A stretch of 64,000 nucleotides of DNA from M3007 sp044350425 (GTDB taxonomy: Bacteria; Bacteroidota; Bacteroidia; Chitinophagales; Saprospiraceae), in assembly GCA_044350425.1 (NCBI GenBank), contig JBILHS010000001.1:62001-126000 (forward strand), written 5' to 3'. The notes under the pieces are model-generated. The model worked only from the letters and a program-made list of their open reading frames with translations. It was not told the DNA's origin and did not search any database. Positions 34,650-43,855 of this stretch are shown here, in pieces; position 1 is the stretch's first letter; every line of letters begins with the position of its first letter. Made by a program: the position numbers and the translations under genes.

Positions 34650-36152
34650 ATGAGATTGAAATTTTACACTTTACTGGCTGCCCTCACTCTGAATGCCGGG
34701 GCAGCATTTGGCCAAGAACCCAACCATACAGAATGGTGTGGCACAAAGGGCATTACCCCCTGGTTCGACTATTACGTACAGAATCGGGAGGCGATTACCA
34801 CTGAACGTGGCGGAAATGATACCGCATGGCTCTATGTACCTGTCACCATCCAAATTACCGGAACGGATGCCGGAAGTGGGTATTATCCACTGGAGCAGGC
34901 CATTCAGTCGGTTTGCCAGATGAACGAACATTTTGCTCCTACGCGCATTCGCTACTACCTGCAACCCGGGGATCCGGTTCGCTACCTCAATAATTCAGAT
35001 TGGCACAACCACCAATGGGAAGGCGGTGCTGACCTGATAGAAAGCAACAGAATCCCAGGTCGTCTCAATACCTTTATTGTAGCTGATCCGGCAGGCAACT
35101 GTGGTTATTCCTGGATGGACGCCATTGTAATGTCTAAAAACTGTTCCGGTCCGGGCAACCGAACCTGGGCGCACGAAGCCGGTCACCACCTGTCCCTACC
35201 CCACCCCTTTTATGGCTGGGAAGGTTTTACCTGGGATTATTCGCAGGCTGCTCCTGCAGAAATCAACGGCCGCCCGGTTGAAAAGGCTGATTCTACCAAT
35301 AGTTATGTTTCCGGCGATTTCTTCCGTGATACACGCGCAGACTATCTGAACTATCGCTGGCCTTGTATGGCAAATGGCGAAAGTCAAACCCAACAGCGTG
35401 ACCCAAACAATGTACCCTTCCGCTCTGACGGCACCCTGATCATGGGTTATTCTTCAGATGATTGTGGTGCAATTTTCACCCCTGAACAAGTAGGTGCCAT
35501 GCGCGCCAACCTTCAGGATGAGCATGCTGATTATCTTCAGGTAACAGAACCAGGAGTCGAGATCGCAGATGATGCTGTGGTTGAACTCGCCATGCCTTTG
35601 GACTCACAAACCGTTCAGTATAACAACTTTACGCTGCACTGGAATCCGGTTCCAAATGCTACTTTTTACACGGTAGAAGTTTTCCTTTTCAGTAACCTGA
35701 CTCCGCGCCTGTTCTACCAAACGGTGTATAACACTACTTCAGTTACGGTCAATAAGGGCATCCCTAACAACCGCACGCTCTACTGGCGCGTACGGGCTTA
35801 CAACGAATGGGATCTTTGCCAGCCTGTAAACATTCAGGAGCTGGGTGTTTTCAAAACTAAAAACTTTTCTGCTACCAACGATTTGGAGTCCACTGTGCTT
35901 GCAGAGTTATCACCAAATCCTGTTGCTGCAGGTTTCCCTGCCAAGCTGCTCCTGACCTCTGATGAGAATATGGAGGCCGTGTTGACCATTACGGATGCAT
36001 CCGGAAGACAATGTCAGCGGCAGGCGGTGAATCTGTCCTTTGGGGAAAACTTGCTGGAAATACCTACGGATGCGCTTCCGGCAGGACTTTATACCCTGAC
36101 CATTCAGAATGAAAAAGGTACGATCCTGAAGCGACTGGCTGTTACAAAATAA
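34650..36152 (+). CDS. Secreted zinc metalloprotease with T9SS sorting domain
   Basis: The 500-residue protein has a signal peptide (ending AAFGQ) and a metzincin-type catalytic domain (about 60-290) with HEAGHHLSLPH (His175, His179, His185), as in pappalysin-like M43 enzymes. A fibronectin type III-like domain (about 310-405) carries the phrase TLHWNPVPNATFYTVEVFLF. A C-terminal T9SS type A sorting domain (about 420-500) contains LSPNPVAAG, GLYTLTI and KRLAVTK. It is therefore exported by Sec, crosses the outer membrane by the Por system and is displayed or released. The substrate is unknown. The Met-turn is not confidently placed. It is monocistronic with a strong terminator downstream. Confidence 0.85.
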   Translation: MRLKFYTLLAALTLNAGAAFGQEPNHTEWCGTKGITPWFDYYVQNREAITTERGGNDTAWLYVPVTIQITGTDAGSGYYPLEQAIQSVCQMNEHFAPTRIRYYLQPGDPVRYLNNSDWHNHQWEGGADLIESNRIPGRLNTFIVADPAGNCGYSWMDAIVMSKNCSGPGNRTWAHEAGHHLSLPHPFYGWEGFTWDYSQAAPAEINGRPVEKADSTNSYVSGDFFRDTRADYLNYRWPCMANGESQTQQRDPNNVPFRSDGTLIMGYSSDDCGAIFTPEQVGAMRANLQDEHADYLQVTEPGVEIADDAVVELAMPLDSQTVQYNNFTLHWNPVPNATFYTVEVFLFSNLTPRLFYQTVYNTTSVTVNKGIPNNRTLYWRVRAYNEWDLCQPVNIQELGVFKTKNFSATNDLESTVLAELSPNPVAAGFPAKLLLTSDENMEAVLTITDASGRQCQRQAVNLSFGENLLEIPTDALPAGLYTLTIQNEKGTILKRLAVTK

Positions 36153-36196
36153 GCTTGGATTCGGGTTGAAACGCTACCCATTTCTTGGATTAAAAT

Positions 36197-36243
36197 AAAA
36201 AGAGGCGGCCTCACATCGAACGATGTGAGGCCGCCTCTTTTTT
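36197..36243. terminator. Strong bidirectional rho-independent terminator
   Basis: A near-perfect hairpin of about 22 bp, with arms AGAGGCGGCCTCACATCG (36201-36218) and CGATGTGAGGCCGCCTCT (36221-36238), is flanked by A-rich and T-rich runs. It serves both the T9SS protease and the convergent purB. Confidence 0.92.
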
Positions 36244-36269
36244 AATGCTGGCTGGAGTCGAAGCCGCAA

Positions 36270-37604
36270 TCAGGCACCGACATAATTGTGCGGGGTGAGC
36301 CGTTTCAATTCTTCTCTGACTTCCTCAGCTATGGCTAAGGTATCAATAAACTCATGCAAATGTTCGCGGGTAATGAGATGCCTGCCACGTGTAAGCGCCT
36401 TGAGTGCTTCGTAAGGCTGCGGATAACCTTCTCTCCGAAGAATTACCTGAATACCTTCTGCAATGACCATCCAGTTGTCTTCGAGATCATCGTACAATTG
36501 ACCCTCATTCAGGGTCAGCTTTCCCAATCCCTTCTGAATGGATTTTAAGGCTATGATGGTATGGCCCATGGGTACTCCGATGTTACGAAGCACGGTCGAG
36601 TCTGTCAGATCGCGTTGCAACCGACTGATCGGGAGCTTTTCTGCCAGATGTTGCCACAAGGCATTGGCCAGGCCAAGATTGCCTTCAGCATTTTCAAAGT
36701 CAATGGGATTTACTTTGTGCGGCATGGCGGAAGATCCTACTTCTCCTTCTACCGTCCTCTGGCGGAAATATTCCATGGAGACGTAGGTCCACACATCCCT
36801 GCAAAATCCGATCAGAATGGTATTGATCCTTGCTATGGCCTGGCACTGAGCGGCAAAGCAATCGTAATGTTCAATCTGAGTGGTATGTTTGGAGCGTTCC
36901 AGTCCAAGGAATTCGCGCACAAATTCGTCGCCAAAGCGTTGCCAGTCATAATCCGGATAAGCGGCATAGTGCGCATTGAAATTACCGGTTGCTCCGCCAA
37001 ATTTGGCCCGATGCGGAATGGCTTTCAATAACTCCAGCTGAACATCAATCCTTTCCACAAATACCTGGAACTCTTTGCCTAAAAGTGTCGGAGACGCGGG
37101 TTGGCCATGGGTGCGGGCAAGCATCGGCACACGCCCCCATTCCTGGGCAACCTGCTCGAGCATGTCACGGATTTGTTTTAACAATGGATAATACACTTGC
37201 TCCATCGCCGTTTTAAATAAAAGCGGCGTGGCGGTGTTGTTCACATCCTGTGAGGTAAGTCCAAAATGCACAAATTCACGCAATTCATCCAGTCCCAGGG
37301 CATCAAAACGTTCTTTCAGGAAGTATTCTACAGCCTTTACGTCGTGATTGGTTTTGCGTTCGATGGATTTAATTTGTTCTGCGTCGGCATTGCTGAAGCG
37401 TTCAAAAATGGCATTCAGCTCGTCGATCTTATCTTCTTCGAAACTGGAAAGCTGTGGCAATCCATATTGACACAGGGCTATAAAGTATTGAATTTCAACG
37501 AATACGCGGTATCGAATGAGCGCGTATTCACTAAAATAGTCGGCGAGTTCGCGGGTTTTGTCGGCGTAACGCCCGTCGATGGGAGAGATGGCAAGTAGAG
37601 ACAT
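36270..37604 (-). CDS. purB: Adenylosuccinate lyase
   Basis: The 444-residue enzyme of the fumarase/aspartase superfamily splits adenylosuccinate to AMP and fumarate, and SAICAR to AICAR, in purine synthesis. The superfamily signature SSAMPHKVNPIDFENAEGN carries the catalytic Ser loop; the region starting SPIDGRYADKT and the TSQDVNNTATPL and RTHGQPASPTLLGKE segments are also typical. ATG 37604 gives the family start MSLLAISPIDGRY; the open frame reaches 37637. It is monocistronic, and divergent from the coiled-coil lipoprotein gene. Confidence 0.96.
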   Translation of the reverse strand: MSLLAISPIDGRYADKTRELADYFSEYALIRYRVFVEIQYFIALCQYGLPQLSSFEEDKIDELNAIFERFSNADAEQIKSIERKTNHDVKAVEYFLKERFDALGLDELREFVHFGLTSQDVNNTATPLLFKTAMEQVYYPLLKQIRDMLEQVAQEWGRVPMLARTHGQPASPTLLGKEFQVFVERIDVQLELLKAIPHRAKFGGATGNFNAHYAAYPDYDWQRFGDEFVREFLGLERSKHTTQIEHYDCFAAQCQAIARINTILIGFCRDVWTYVSMEYFRQRTVEGEVGSSAMPHKVNPIDFENAEGNLGLANALWQHLAEKLPISRLQRDLTDSTVLRNIGVPMGHTIIALKSIQKGLGKLTLNEGQLYDDLEDNWMVIAEGIQVILRREGYPQPYEALKALTRGRHLITREHLHEFIDTLAIAEEVREELKRLTPHNYVGA

Positions 37605-37674
37605 GGAGTTGCTGTTTGGAAATCGTTTGCGCGGCAAAATTCGTGTTTTCCAGCCAGCAAAAGCAAGCTCGGCC

Positions 37675-37682
37675 TACCTTTG
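37675..37682 (+). promoter_or_regulatory. -7 box TACCTTTG before the coiled-coil lipoprotein gene
   Basis: An exact TAnnTTTG match 30 bases before ATG 37713. No clear -33 TTG is seen. Confidence 0.45.
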
Positions 37683-37712
37683 CGTATTCTTTTTTAAAAC
37701 GAACTTTTTGAC

Positions 37713-38150
37713 ATGAACAAATCAGCCACTTTTACCGTCCAGTCAGTAGTTAAGGCCAGCCTTTTCAGCCTGCTTTTTTCAGCCTTTTTCTTCACTGCCT
37801 GCAACGATGATAAGAAACAAATTGAAACCCTTTCCAAAGCCACTGAAACGTTGCATGATGAAGCCATGAAGGATCTGGCCGACATGAATCGTATTGCCCG
37901 CGAACTCAAGGAAACGTTGGTAGCGGCCACGATGACACCGGAGCAATCTGCGGTGTATGACGAGGTACTCACCAACATGGGAAAAGCCGAAAACAACATG
38001 ATGGATTGGATGAAAAACTACCAGGCAATCGATGCGATGGCCCCGGCAGATGCACTCAAATACCTTCAGGAACAAAAAACACTGATTGAAAAGAACCAGG
38101 TAGAGATCAAAGCCGCCCTGGAGGCCGGGAAAAAATTACAGGGAAAATAA
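37713..38150 (+). CDS. Small coiled-coil lipoprotein, function unknown
   Basis: The 145-residue protein has a lipoprotein signal with lipobox FTAC (Cys30). The mature part is helical and charged (KQIETLSKATETLHDEAMKD; LKYLQEQKTLIEKNQVEIKA), with heptad-like spacing that suggests a coiled coil, and Met-rich stretches. Such short lipoproteins are frequent in Bacteroidota genomes without an assigned role. It precedes the DUF1573 lipoprotein by 67 bases and may be co-expressed. Confidence 0.7.
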   Translation: MNKSATFTVQSVVKASLFSLLFSAFFFTACNDDKKQIETLSKATETLHDEAMKDLADMNRIARELKETLVAATMTPEQSAVYDEVLTNMGKAENNMMDWMKNYQAIDAMAPADALKYLQEQKTLIEKNQVEIKAALEAGKKLQGK

Positions 38151-38217
38151 CCTGTTTTGAATGGAGGGTGTCTCCATGTGGGACCCCCTCCATAACCAGA
38201 TGAACCATTTAAAAAGC

Positions 38218-38679
38218 ATGAACAACATGAAATTCAATAATCTTTTCTGCTTCCTTACCCTGGCCATCTTCCTGGCCTGTAATACCGCTCAAAAAGCGCA
38301 GCCGGCCCTATCAGCACCCGTTTCTACAGAACCCGTTCCCAAGCCACTTCATTCTCCGACTTTCGTCACCTGGGACAAAAAAATGGTAGATCTGGGCAAG
38401 GTGAAAAAAGGTGAAAAACGAACCTTGTTTTTTGAGCTCACCAACACCAGCAACCAGGAGGTTCAGATCGAGATCGTAGATGCCTGCGAATGTACCAAAG
38501 TAGATTACCCCAGAGGACCCATTGCTCCGGGTGACAAAGGCAGATTTGATGTGATTTTTGACAGTACCGAGAAAGATGCCTCTGAAACCATCGGGATTAC
38601 GGTGGTGTTTAAAAACACAGATACTGCCGGAAATCCACGTATTGAATCTGTAGAATATAAATTTGAATTGGAGAAATAG
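38218..38679 (+). CDS. DUF1573 lipoprotein
   Basis: The 153-residue protein has a lipoprotein signal (lipobox FLAC, Cys21) and one DUF1573 immunoglobulin-like domain (about 50-150): FVTWDKKMVDLGKVKKGEKR, FELTNTSNQEVQIEIVDA and CECTKVDYPRGPIAPGDKG. The Cys-x-Cys pair after the first strands and the PG/PGDKG turn are typical of this ASPM-SPD-2-Hydin-like family. I prefer ATG 38218 (MNNMKFN...), with ATG 38227 possible; the frame opens at 38161. It probably lies in the periplasm. Function is unknown. Confidence 0.82.
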   Translation: MNNMKFNNLFCFLTLAIFLACNTAQKAQPALSAPVSTEPVPKPLHSPTFVTWDKKMVDLGKVKKGEKRTLFFELTNTSNQEVQIEIVDACECTKVDYPRGPIAPGDKGRFDVIFDSTEKDASETIGITVVFKNTDTAGNPRIESVEYKFELEK

Positions 38680-38700
38680 TATTTTTTTGATTCATATTTG
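38668..38700 (+). promoter_or_regulatory. Promoter of the caspase-TPR gene
   Basis: TTG (38668-38670), 22 bases and CATATTTG (38693-38700) match the Bacteroidota promoter with one mismatch. It overlaps the end of the DUF1573 gene. Confidence 0.5.
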
Positions 38701-38738
38701 CGACTTTCGCAACCAGTTAATCTGTAATCAACTTAATT

Positions 38739-40961
38739 ATGATGTCCTGGTTATCCCTGCGCCGTGCTTCCCTAACTGGAAGTATCCTTTTATTTTTCCT
38801 GTTTTCAGGAACACTTTCAATGGCGCAGATCCAGTCGATGGCTCCCAAAACGGCCACCCGGGCAGTAGTGGTAGGAATATCTAATTATCAAAACATTGCC
38901 AAACTGCGCTTTGCCCACAGGGACGCAGAAGCTTTCGCCGAATACCTCCGTTCTACAGCAGGAGGTAATGTGCCGGAGGATCATATTATGCTGCTGACCA
39001 ACGAAAAAGCGACCCAGGCTCAGATCGGGTCAGCGCTTTTTTGGTTATTTTCGGACAGTGAAGAAGGAGATCTGGCCATTATCTATTTTTCAGGCCATGG
39101 GGATGTAGAAACCAAACTGACCAAAAATGGCTACCTCCTGGCTTATGATGTCAACAAATCCACCTACATGGCTGGAGGAGCCATCTCGATCCGGGATCTT
39201 CAGGACATTGTCACCAACTTGACGATTGATAAAAATGTCCAGGTATTGGTCATTACAGACGCCTGCCATTCAGGCAATCTGGCCGGTAGCGAAAGCGGGG
39301 GTAGTTTGACTACGGCCGCAGCTCTGGCTACTTCATTTGGCAAAGACCTCAAGATCATGTCCTGCAAAGCGGATGAGCTTTCGCTGGAAGACGAGCGCTG
39401 GGGTGGCGGGCGCAGTGTTTTTTCTTATTACCTCCTGGATGGACTTCGTGGCCTGGCTGATGTGGATGAGGACCGCACGGTCAGTTTGCTGGAAATTGGT
39501 CGTTTTTTACAAGACAGTGTAAGGCGCGCCACCGCTTCTCTGGATCGGCGTCAAACGCCCATTACAAAGGGGGATGAGGATCAGGTCATCGCGAAGGTGG
39601 ATGCGGCGACGCTGGCGGCACTCAAGCAGAAGTATAACCCTCAGCCGACAGCTTTTATATCAGACCCAAAAACCACTGCATTGAACTCTGACTCGGCAGT
39701 GATGCGGCTTTACGGGGCATTTGAGGAGGCGATACGCACAGGGCATTTATTGGAACCGGAAGCTGGCTCCGCCTATTCGATATTTCAACAAATCAAGGAT
39801 CAACCCGCCATGCGCACTTATAAAAACGGGATGCGCAATGACCTGGCTGTGACCTTGCAGGATGAAGCCCAAAAAGCGATCAAAGAATACCTCAATGCTG
39901 ACCCCAGGGAAATGCGAAAGCGCTGGGATCTGAATACCAGTCGCTATCAACTTTATCCAAAATATCTGGAAAAGGCGGCGGAATTACTTGGCCCCGGTTA
40001 CTTTTCGTACAATCAGATCAAGGTAAAGGAGTATTATTTTTCAGGACTAAATATCCGATTGCAGGGCGAACAAAGGAAAACAAAGGCAGAAAAAGACTCT
40101 TTGTATACCATAGCCAAAGCCTTTCAGGAAAAAACCCTTGAATTGGATTCGACAGCTGCTTATGCTTACAATGAGCTGGGGATTTTGGCGAGGAGATTTG
40201 AAAACTATGAGCAATCTATAGCGTATTTCAATAAAGCGACTATACATTCACCGACCTGGGTTTTGCCATGGGCCAATTTGTGTGGTAGTTACAATGAAAT
40301 CGGCCAGATAGAATCTGCGGAAAAATCAGGTTTGAAAGCTTTTGGTTTGGATAGCACGTCAGCGTTGACAAATTACAACCTCGGGTACGTATATTGGACA
40401 AAAGAAACGCCTGAAAAAGCAGCCTATTATTTTCAAAAAACGATAGAATACTCACCGGACTACTCCAATGCTTACTTTAATTTGGGTCTATATCACTATC
40501 GCAATGGAACCTATACTTCCGCTGAGCAAATGTTTGAAGAATATAAGAAGCGGGTTCCAACAGATCCTGATGTCTATGAGAATTTGGGAGAGGTTTCATT
40601 AAAACTTGGAAAACCCGAAATTGCCGAAACACATTTTTTAAAAGCAATAGAAATTGATCCTCAATATGTAGCGGCTCGTCTTGGTTTAAGTGAGCTTTAT
40701 TTATCAAAAGGCGAGTTAAATAAATCAGACGAATGGTTCAAAGAGTATTCCAAAATGAGGCCGGACGATTCAAATGGTTTTTTCTATTTAGCACTTAGAA
40801 ATAGCCAAAACGTTTCGTTAGCCCTAAAATATTTAGAAAGTGCTTTTCAAAAAGGGTTCAATGACCTCAATAGATTAAAAGCCGAATCTAGGCTAAATAC
40901 CATTCGAAATAAGTCTGAATATGCTAAGTTAGTAAAAAAATATTTTCCAGATCGGACTTAA
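38739..40961 (+). CDS. Caspase (C14) family protein with TPR repeats, exported
   Basis: The 740-residue protein has a signal peptide (ending LSMAQ) and a caspase-like p20 domain (about 40-290): VVVGISNYQNIAKLRFAHRD, the catalytic His120 in YFSGHGD and the nucleophile Cys176 in DACHSGN. A helical linker and at least five TPR units (about 465-700; AYAYNELGILARRFENYEQS and similar) follow. Proteins of this design, common in Bacteroidota, are probably processing or signalling proteases cutting after basic or acidic residues; the target is unknown. It lies head-to-tail against the CHASE2/FecR-like/M48-like operon, with about 120 non-coding bases between that contain only a weak 9-bp hairpin (40987-41017). 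Confidence 0.88.
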   Translation: MMSWLSLRRASLTGSILLFFLFSGTLSMAQIQSMAPKTATRAVVVGISNYQNIAKLRFAHRDAEAFAEYLRSTAGGNVPEDHIMLLTNEKATQAQIGSALFWLFSDSEEGDLAIIYFSGHGDVETKLTKNGYLLAYDVNKSTYMAGGAISIRDLQDIVTNLTIDKNVQVLVITDACHSGNLAGSESGGSLTTAAALATSFGKDLKIMSCKADELSLEDERWGGGRSVFSYYLLDGLRGLADVDEDRTVSLLEIGRFLQDSVRRATASLDRRQTPITKGDEDQVIAKVDAATLAALKQKYNPQPTAFISDPKTTALNSDSAVMRLYGAFEEAIRTGHLLEPEAGSAYSIFQQIKDQPAMRTYKNGMRNDLAVTLQDEAQKAIKEYLNADPREMRKRWDLNTSRYQLYPKYLEKAAELLGPGYFSYNQIKVKEYYFSGLNIRLQGEQRKTKAEKDSLYTIAKAFQEKTLELDSTAAYAYNELGILARRFENYEQSIAYFNKATIHSPTWVLPWANLCGSYNEIGQIESAEKSGLKAFGLDSTSALTNYNLGYVYWTKETPEKAAYYFQKTIEYSPDYSNAYFNLGLYHYRNGTYTSAEQMFEEYKKRVPTDPDVYENLGEVSLKLGKPEIAETHFLKAIEIDPQYVAARLGLSELYLSKGELNKSDEWFKEYSKMRPDDSNGFFYLALRNSQNVSLALKYLESAFQKGFNDLNRLKAESRLNTIRNKSEYAKLVKKYFPDRT

Positions 40962-41081
40962 CTTTATCCGTATTGCGGTTAAAGTGATAGAGTAGACTTA
41001 AAAATTGGCTACTCTATTCACCTTAAACAGACAAGGCACTTAAGATTATACAGTTAGAACTATATAATTTCAGGTTCCTTA

Positions 41082-42203
41082 TTACCAATAGCCCTGGGCA
41101 GCTTTTACGGCCAAACGTCTAAAGCCATATCGCGCCCAGAATGCCGAATGCATCATTCGAAATAAATTATCCGGACTCTTTTGTGCCATCGAAGCATAGG
41201 TTTGCTCTGCTGCATAAAACCATTCTGCCTCTTCCAAAGCAACCGCTTCAATCAGGGCGCTAATTGAAGGGTTTAGGCTGGATTTTGAGAGGGCCGAACT
41301 TCTGGCTTGCTTTAGGGTGCTTTCCCAATCCTGATCAGATCCAACCCCAAATTCCAGCTCCTTGGAAACCATGGCTGTGCTTCCGGATACCGAAACCTTC
41401 CAGGAATAAACTTGCTCCTGGGTCAGGTTTAAGGTTTTTAGGTCAATTACAGCAAAAGTATCCTGAATGTTTACGCTATGGACGACTTTGCCTGCTTCAT
41501 CCTTAATTTCCAGGTGGTAAGGTTCTTTGTTGGCTGGTCTGGACCAGTTAAAGGTAATTTTGGAAGCACTGACTTTGCCAAACGGCATGATGAGTTTTAT
41601 AGCAGAGCCCTTGCCTCCCCAACCATCTCCACTTTTCTTAGGATCGGTAACTGCAGTACCCCAACCATCTCCACTTTTCTTAGGATCCGTAACTGCCGTG
41701 CCCCAACCATCTCCACTTTTCTTCGGATCGGTGACCGCAGTGCCCCAACCATCTCCACTTTTCTTAGGATCGGTGACTGCAGTACCCCAACCATCTCCGC
41801 TTTTCTTAGGATCTGTAACCGCATTACTCCATCCATCCCCCCGCTTTTTAGCCACCGCCACCATCTCCACCGCAGCCATCACTTTCTCAGCAAAATCATG
41901 GTCTGCGTCCAGAGTTACCGAGCTGGATTTATTCCCACAAATACTGGATAGCTCGAGGGTTTGTCCACCAGCCACTTCTTTGAACTGCCCAGCACATAAA
42001 ATGGTAGCCTTGGCGCCTGCAGGAAGTTTGAGCTTACTGGTAGGCTGCGCTACTGCTCCGGCCTCCACTGGCCGGGCTTTGGATTTCCCTTGAGAAATCA
42101 GCCCGACTTTCCCTGTGGTGCGCACAATGACCACTGGTTCATTTTGAGCCTGAAGGGATAATGCCAGCATTACAGTGGCAATAAAAAGGAGTTGTTTTTT
42201 CAT
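41082..42203 (-). CDS. FecR-like secreted protein with five 14-residue tandem repeats
   Basis: The 373-residue protein has a signal peptide (ending SLQAQ). An N-terminal FecR-like beta region (about 22-95) contains VVIVRTTGKVGLISQGK and KLPAGAKATILCAG. A tandem block KKSGDGWGTAVTDP of five full 14-residue units plus a degenerate one lies at about 117-196. Next comes an Ig-like domain (about 200-290; KITFNWSRPANKEPYHLEIK), and then a helical TPR-like tail (EEAEWFYAAEQTYASMAQKS). It shares this layout with the protein at 43856-44800, so the two are paralogues. It is the last gene of the operon CHASE2 - FecR-like - M48-like - FecR-like. The function is unknown. Confidence 0.75.
   Translation of the reverse strand: MKKQLLFIATVMLALSLQAQNEPVVIVRTTGKVGLISQGKSKARPVEAGAVAQPTSKLKLPAGAKATILCAGQFKEVAGGQTLELSSICGNKSSSVTLDADHDFAEKVMAAVEMVAVAKKRGDGWSNAVTDPKKSGDGWGTAVTDPKKSGDGWGTAVTDPKKSGDGWGTAVTDPKKSGDGWGTAVTDPKKSGDGWGGKGSAIKLIMPFGKVSASKITFNWSRPANKEPYHLEIKDEAGKVVHSVNIQDTFAVIDLKTLNLTQEQVYSWKVSVSGSTAMVSKELEFGVGSDQDWESTLKQARSSALSKSSLNPSISALIEAVALEEAEWFYAAEQTYASMAQKSPDNLFRMMHSAFWARYGFRRLAVKAAQGYW
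41617..41855. repeat. Tandem 42-bp coding repeats (5 full plus partial)
   Basis: The five units at 41617-41658, 41659-41700, 41701-41742, 41743-41784 and 41785-41826 encode one 14-residue motif in the FecR-like protein; a partial unit ends near 41855. Differences are few and mostly silent, e.g. GGATCG versus GGATCC, which points to recent expansion under protein-level constraint. Confidence 0.92.
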
Positions 42204-42238
42204 AATAGATTGATTTAATTTGCTTCAATTAAGAAATG

Positions 42239-43855
42239 TCACGAAGCGCTCTTCCGGAATACACCCCAGCTTTCCACTTTAGATTGCGGTGTAATACGGA
42301 AGAAGAGATTAAATTCCGGGTAAACCCAGACACTTCCGTTCGGAAGCGCAATGGAACGGGGTGGCTTCCCATACGCGGTAGAAACCTTTTCCTGGGCATC
42401 ACCTAAACCAATGCCCCGGAGCGTACGGCCGGTGTAATTGGCTTGGGTTTCCTGCACCAGCGCATAGTTTTTGCCATTATTTGCGTAGTGGATGAACAAC
42501 CTTGAATTTTTGAACTGGCGAATGCCACAAAGTATTTTTTTGTCCACCTTCACTTCGCGGTCGGTGGTAGGAGTCGCTAAAAAATCTGCCAAAGGGAATT
42601 GTTCGATCTCCTCCAGGCCCTTAGCCGAAATGGTGGCGCCTGAAGCGGGATATGGGGTCTTTTGCAGGGTTTCCAGATTCATCTTTGCCCAGGGATTGCC
42701 TTGTTTGCTGGCTTGTTCCCAAAGTTTCACTGCTGTTGTACTGTCCATTTGTTGTGCTGCAATGACGCCTTCGAGTACCACAAAATCAGATACGATCTGG
42801 GCATCTGCAGTCTTCTTTTTTCCTTTTTTGATCGTGTATACCGCATCATCCCATTCACGATTCAAGGTCAGCACACATGCTTTATTGACATAGGCTGAAC
42901 CATAGTTTTCATCCAGAAGCAAAGCACGTTCAAAATGATCCAAAGCGGTTTTTAAAAGCGCATTTTTCCGGGCCTCCTTTTCCAGATCATTACTTTTCAA
43001 GGAAAAAAGACGCGATTTGGGATCTAACTCCAGCGGCAAGGCATAACGCATTTCCGACGGCTCCATCAACCCCAGGGCGGCCAGAGCAGCGTTCACACCT
43101 GCATTGTTGTAGATCTCGCGACTTTGATAGGTTTCCAGAATACGTTTGTGGTAGGCTGCAGCATCTGCATAGTTGCCCAGAATGGTGAGCAGGTTGGCCG
43201 TTTCAAACACGATCAGCAGGTCTTTTAGTTGACCCATAGCGGCATCCACCATTTTGAGTCGGTCGTTCAGACTGGGGTATCCTGGCAGATCATCCGGCAG
43301 GTCATACGCGCTGTAAAGCTTATTTAGCAGCTCAGGCATGATACCGTAGGTGTTATACCCCACGGAAAAGGCCATAAAACCGCCCAGGTAATCACATTGT
43401 GTTTCCTGTTTCAAACCTTCTTCCAGGTTTTCCAAACGTCTCGCCGTCTCTAGGTCACCATTTTCTTTGGCAAAGTGCCTTTTCCAATCATGTTTTTCAT
43501 AATAATGAATGAGCTCATGGGAGAGCAATGCGGCCAATGCATTGAGGGAATCCTTTCCAAAACCCATACATATATCAAACATTTTTTCATCCAGGATGAT
43601 CTGAATCTTGTCTGGATTGAAGGAAGCGCCATCTCCGGGTTTCCGATTCATGACCAGGGTGGGCCTTTGCATGCGGTAATCACCACGCGCACTGAGTAGT
43701 GCATCGAATACTTTTTGGGCGGTTGCTATTTTGTACCCGCTCACCTTTTCAGACAACTCATTGCCATGAGGGCCCGGGACAAACCCAAACTCTTGTCCCT
43801 GTGCCATTTGGGTGGCAAATACAATCAGTATCAGTATTCTAAACGACTTCATCAT
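42239..43855 (-). CDS. M48-like metallopeptidase with TPR-like tail, exported
   Basis: The 538-residue protein has a signal peptide (ending QMAQGQ) and a metalloprotease-like domain with HELIHYYEKHDW (zinc motif 113-117). KQETQCDYLGGFMAFSVG provides the likely third ligand Glu and the Asp, as in M48-type gluzincins. A helical TPR-like region (about 200-390; LDHFERALLLDENYGSAYVN) and a C-terminal beta domain (GIGLGDAQEKVSTAYGKPPR) follow. It is a clear paralogue of the protein at 47576-49303. The stop of the upstream FecR-like gene at 43856 abuts its start, indicating a tight operon. It probably acts in the periplasm; the substrate is unknown. Confidence 0.8.
   Translation of the reverse strand: MMKSFRILILIVFATQMAQGQEFGFVPGPHGNELSEKVSGYKIATAQKVFDALLSARGDYRMQRPTLVMNRKPGDGASFNPDKIQIILDEKMFDICMGFGKDSLNALAALLSHELIHYYEKHDWKRHFAKENGDLETARRLENLEEGLKQETQCDYLGGFMAFSVGYNTYGIMPELLNKLYSAYDLPDDLPGYPSLNDRLKMVDAAMGQLKDLLIVFETANLLTILGNYADAAAYHKRILETYQSREIYNNAGVNAALAALGLMEPSEMRYALPLELDPKSRLFSLKSNDLEKEARKNALLKTALDHFERALLLDENYGSAYVNKACVLTLNREWDDAVYTIKKGKKKTADAQIVSDFVVLEGVIAAQQMDSTTAVKLWEQASKQGNPWAKMNLETLQKTPYPASGATISAKGLEEIEQFPLADFLATPTTDREVKVDKKILCGIRQFKNSRLFIHYANNGKNYALVQETQANYTGRTLRGIGLGDAQEKVSTAYGKPPRSIALPNGSVWVYPEFNLFFRITPQSKVESWGVFRKSAS

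Noticed and set aside
41617..41855. CRISPR-like array
   Set aside because: The repeats are back to back with no unique spacers and encode protein repeats.
41478..42093. Two plus-strand open frames with repeated PSPLFLGSVTAVPQ- and ISTFLRIGNC-like units
   Set aside because: They are antisense readings of the 42-bp repeats of the FecR-like gene; the minus frame has a signal peptide, a sensible domain order and a paralogue.
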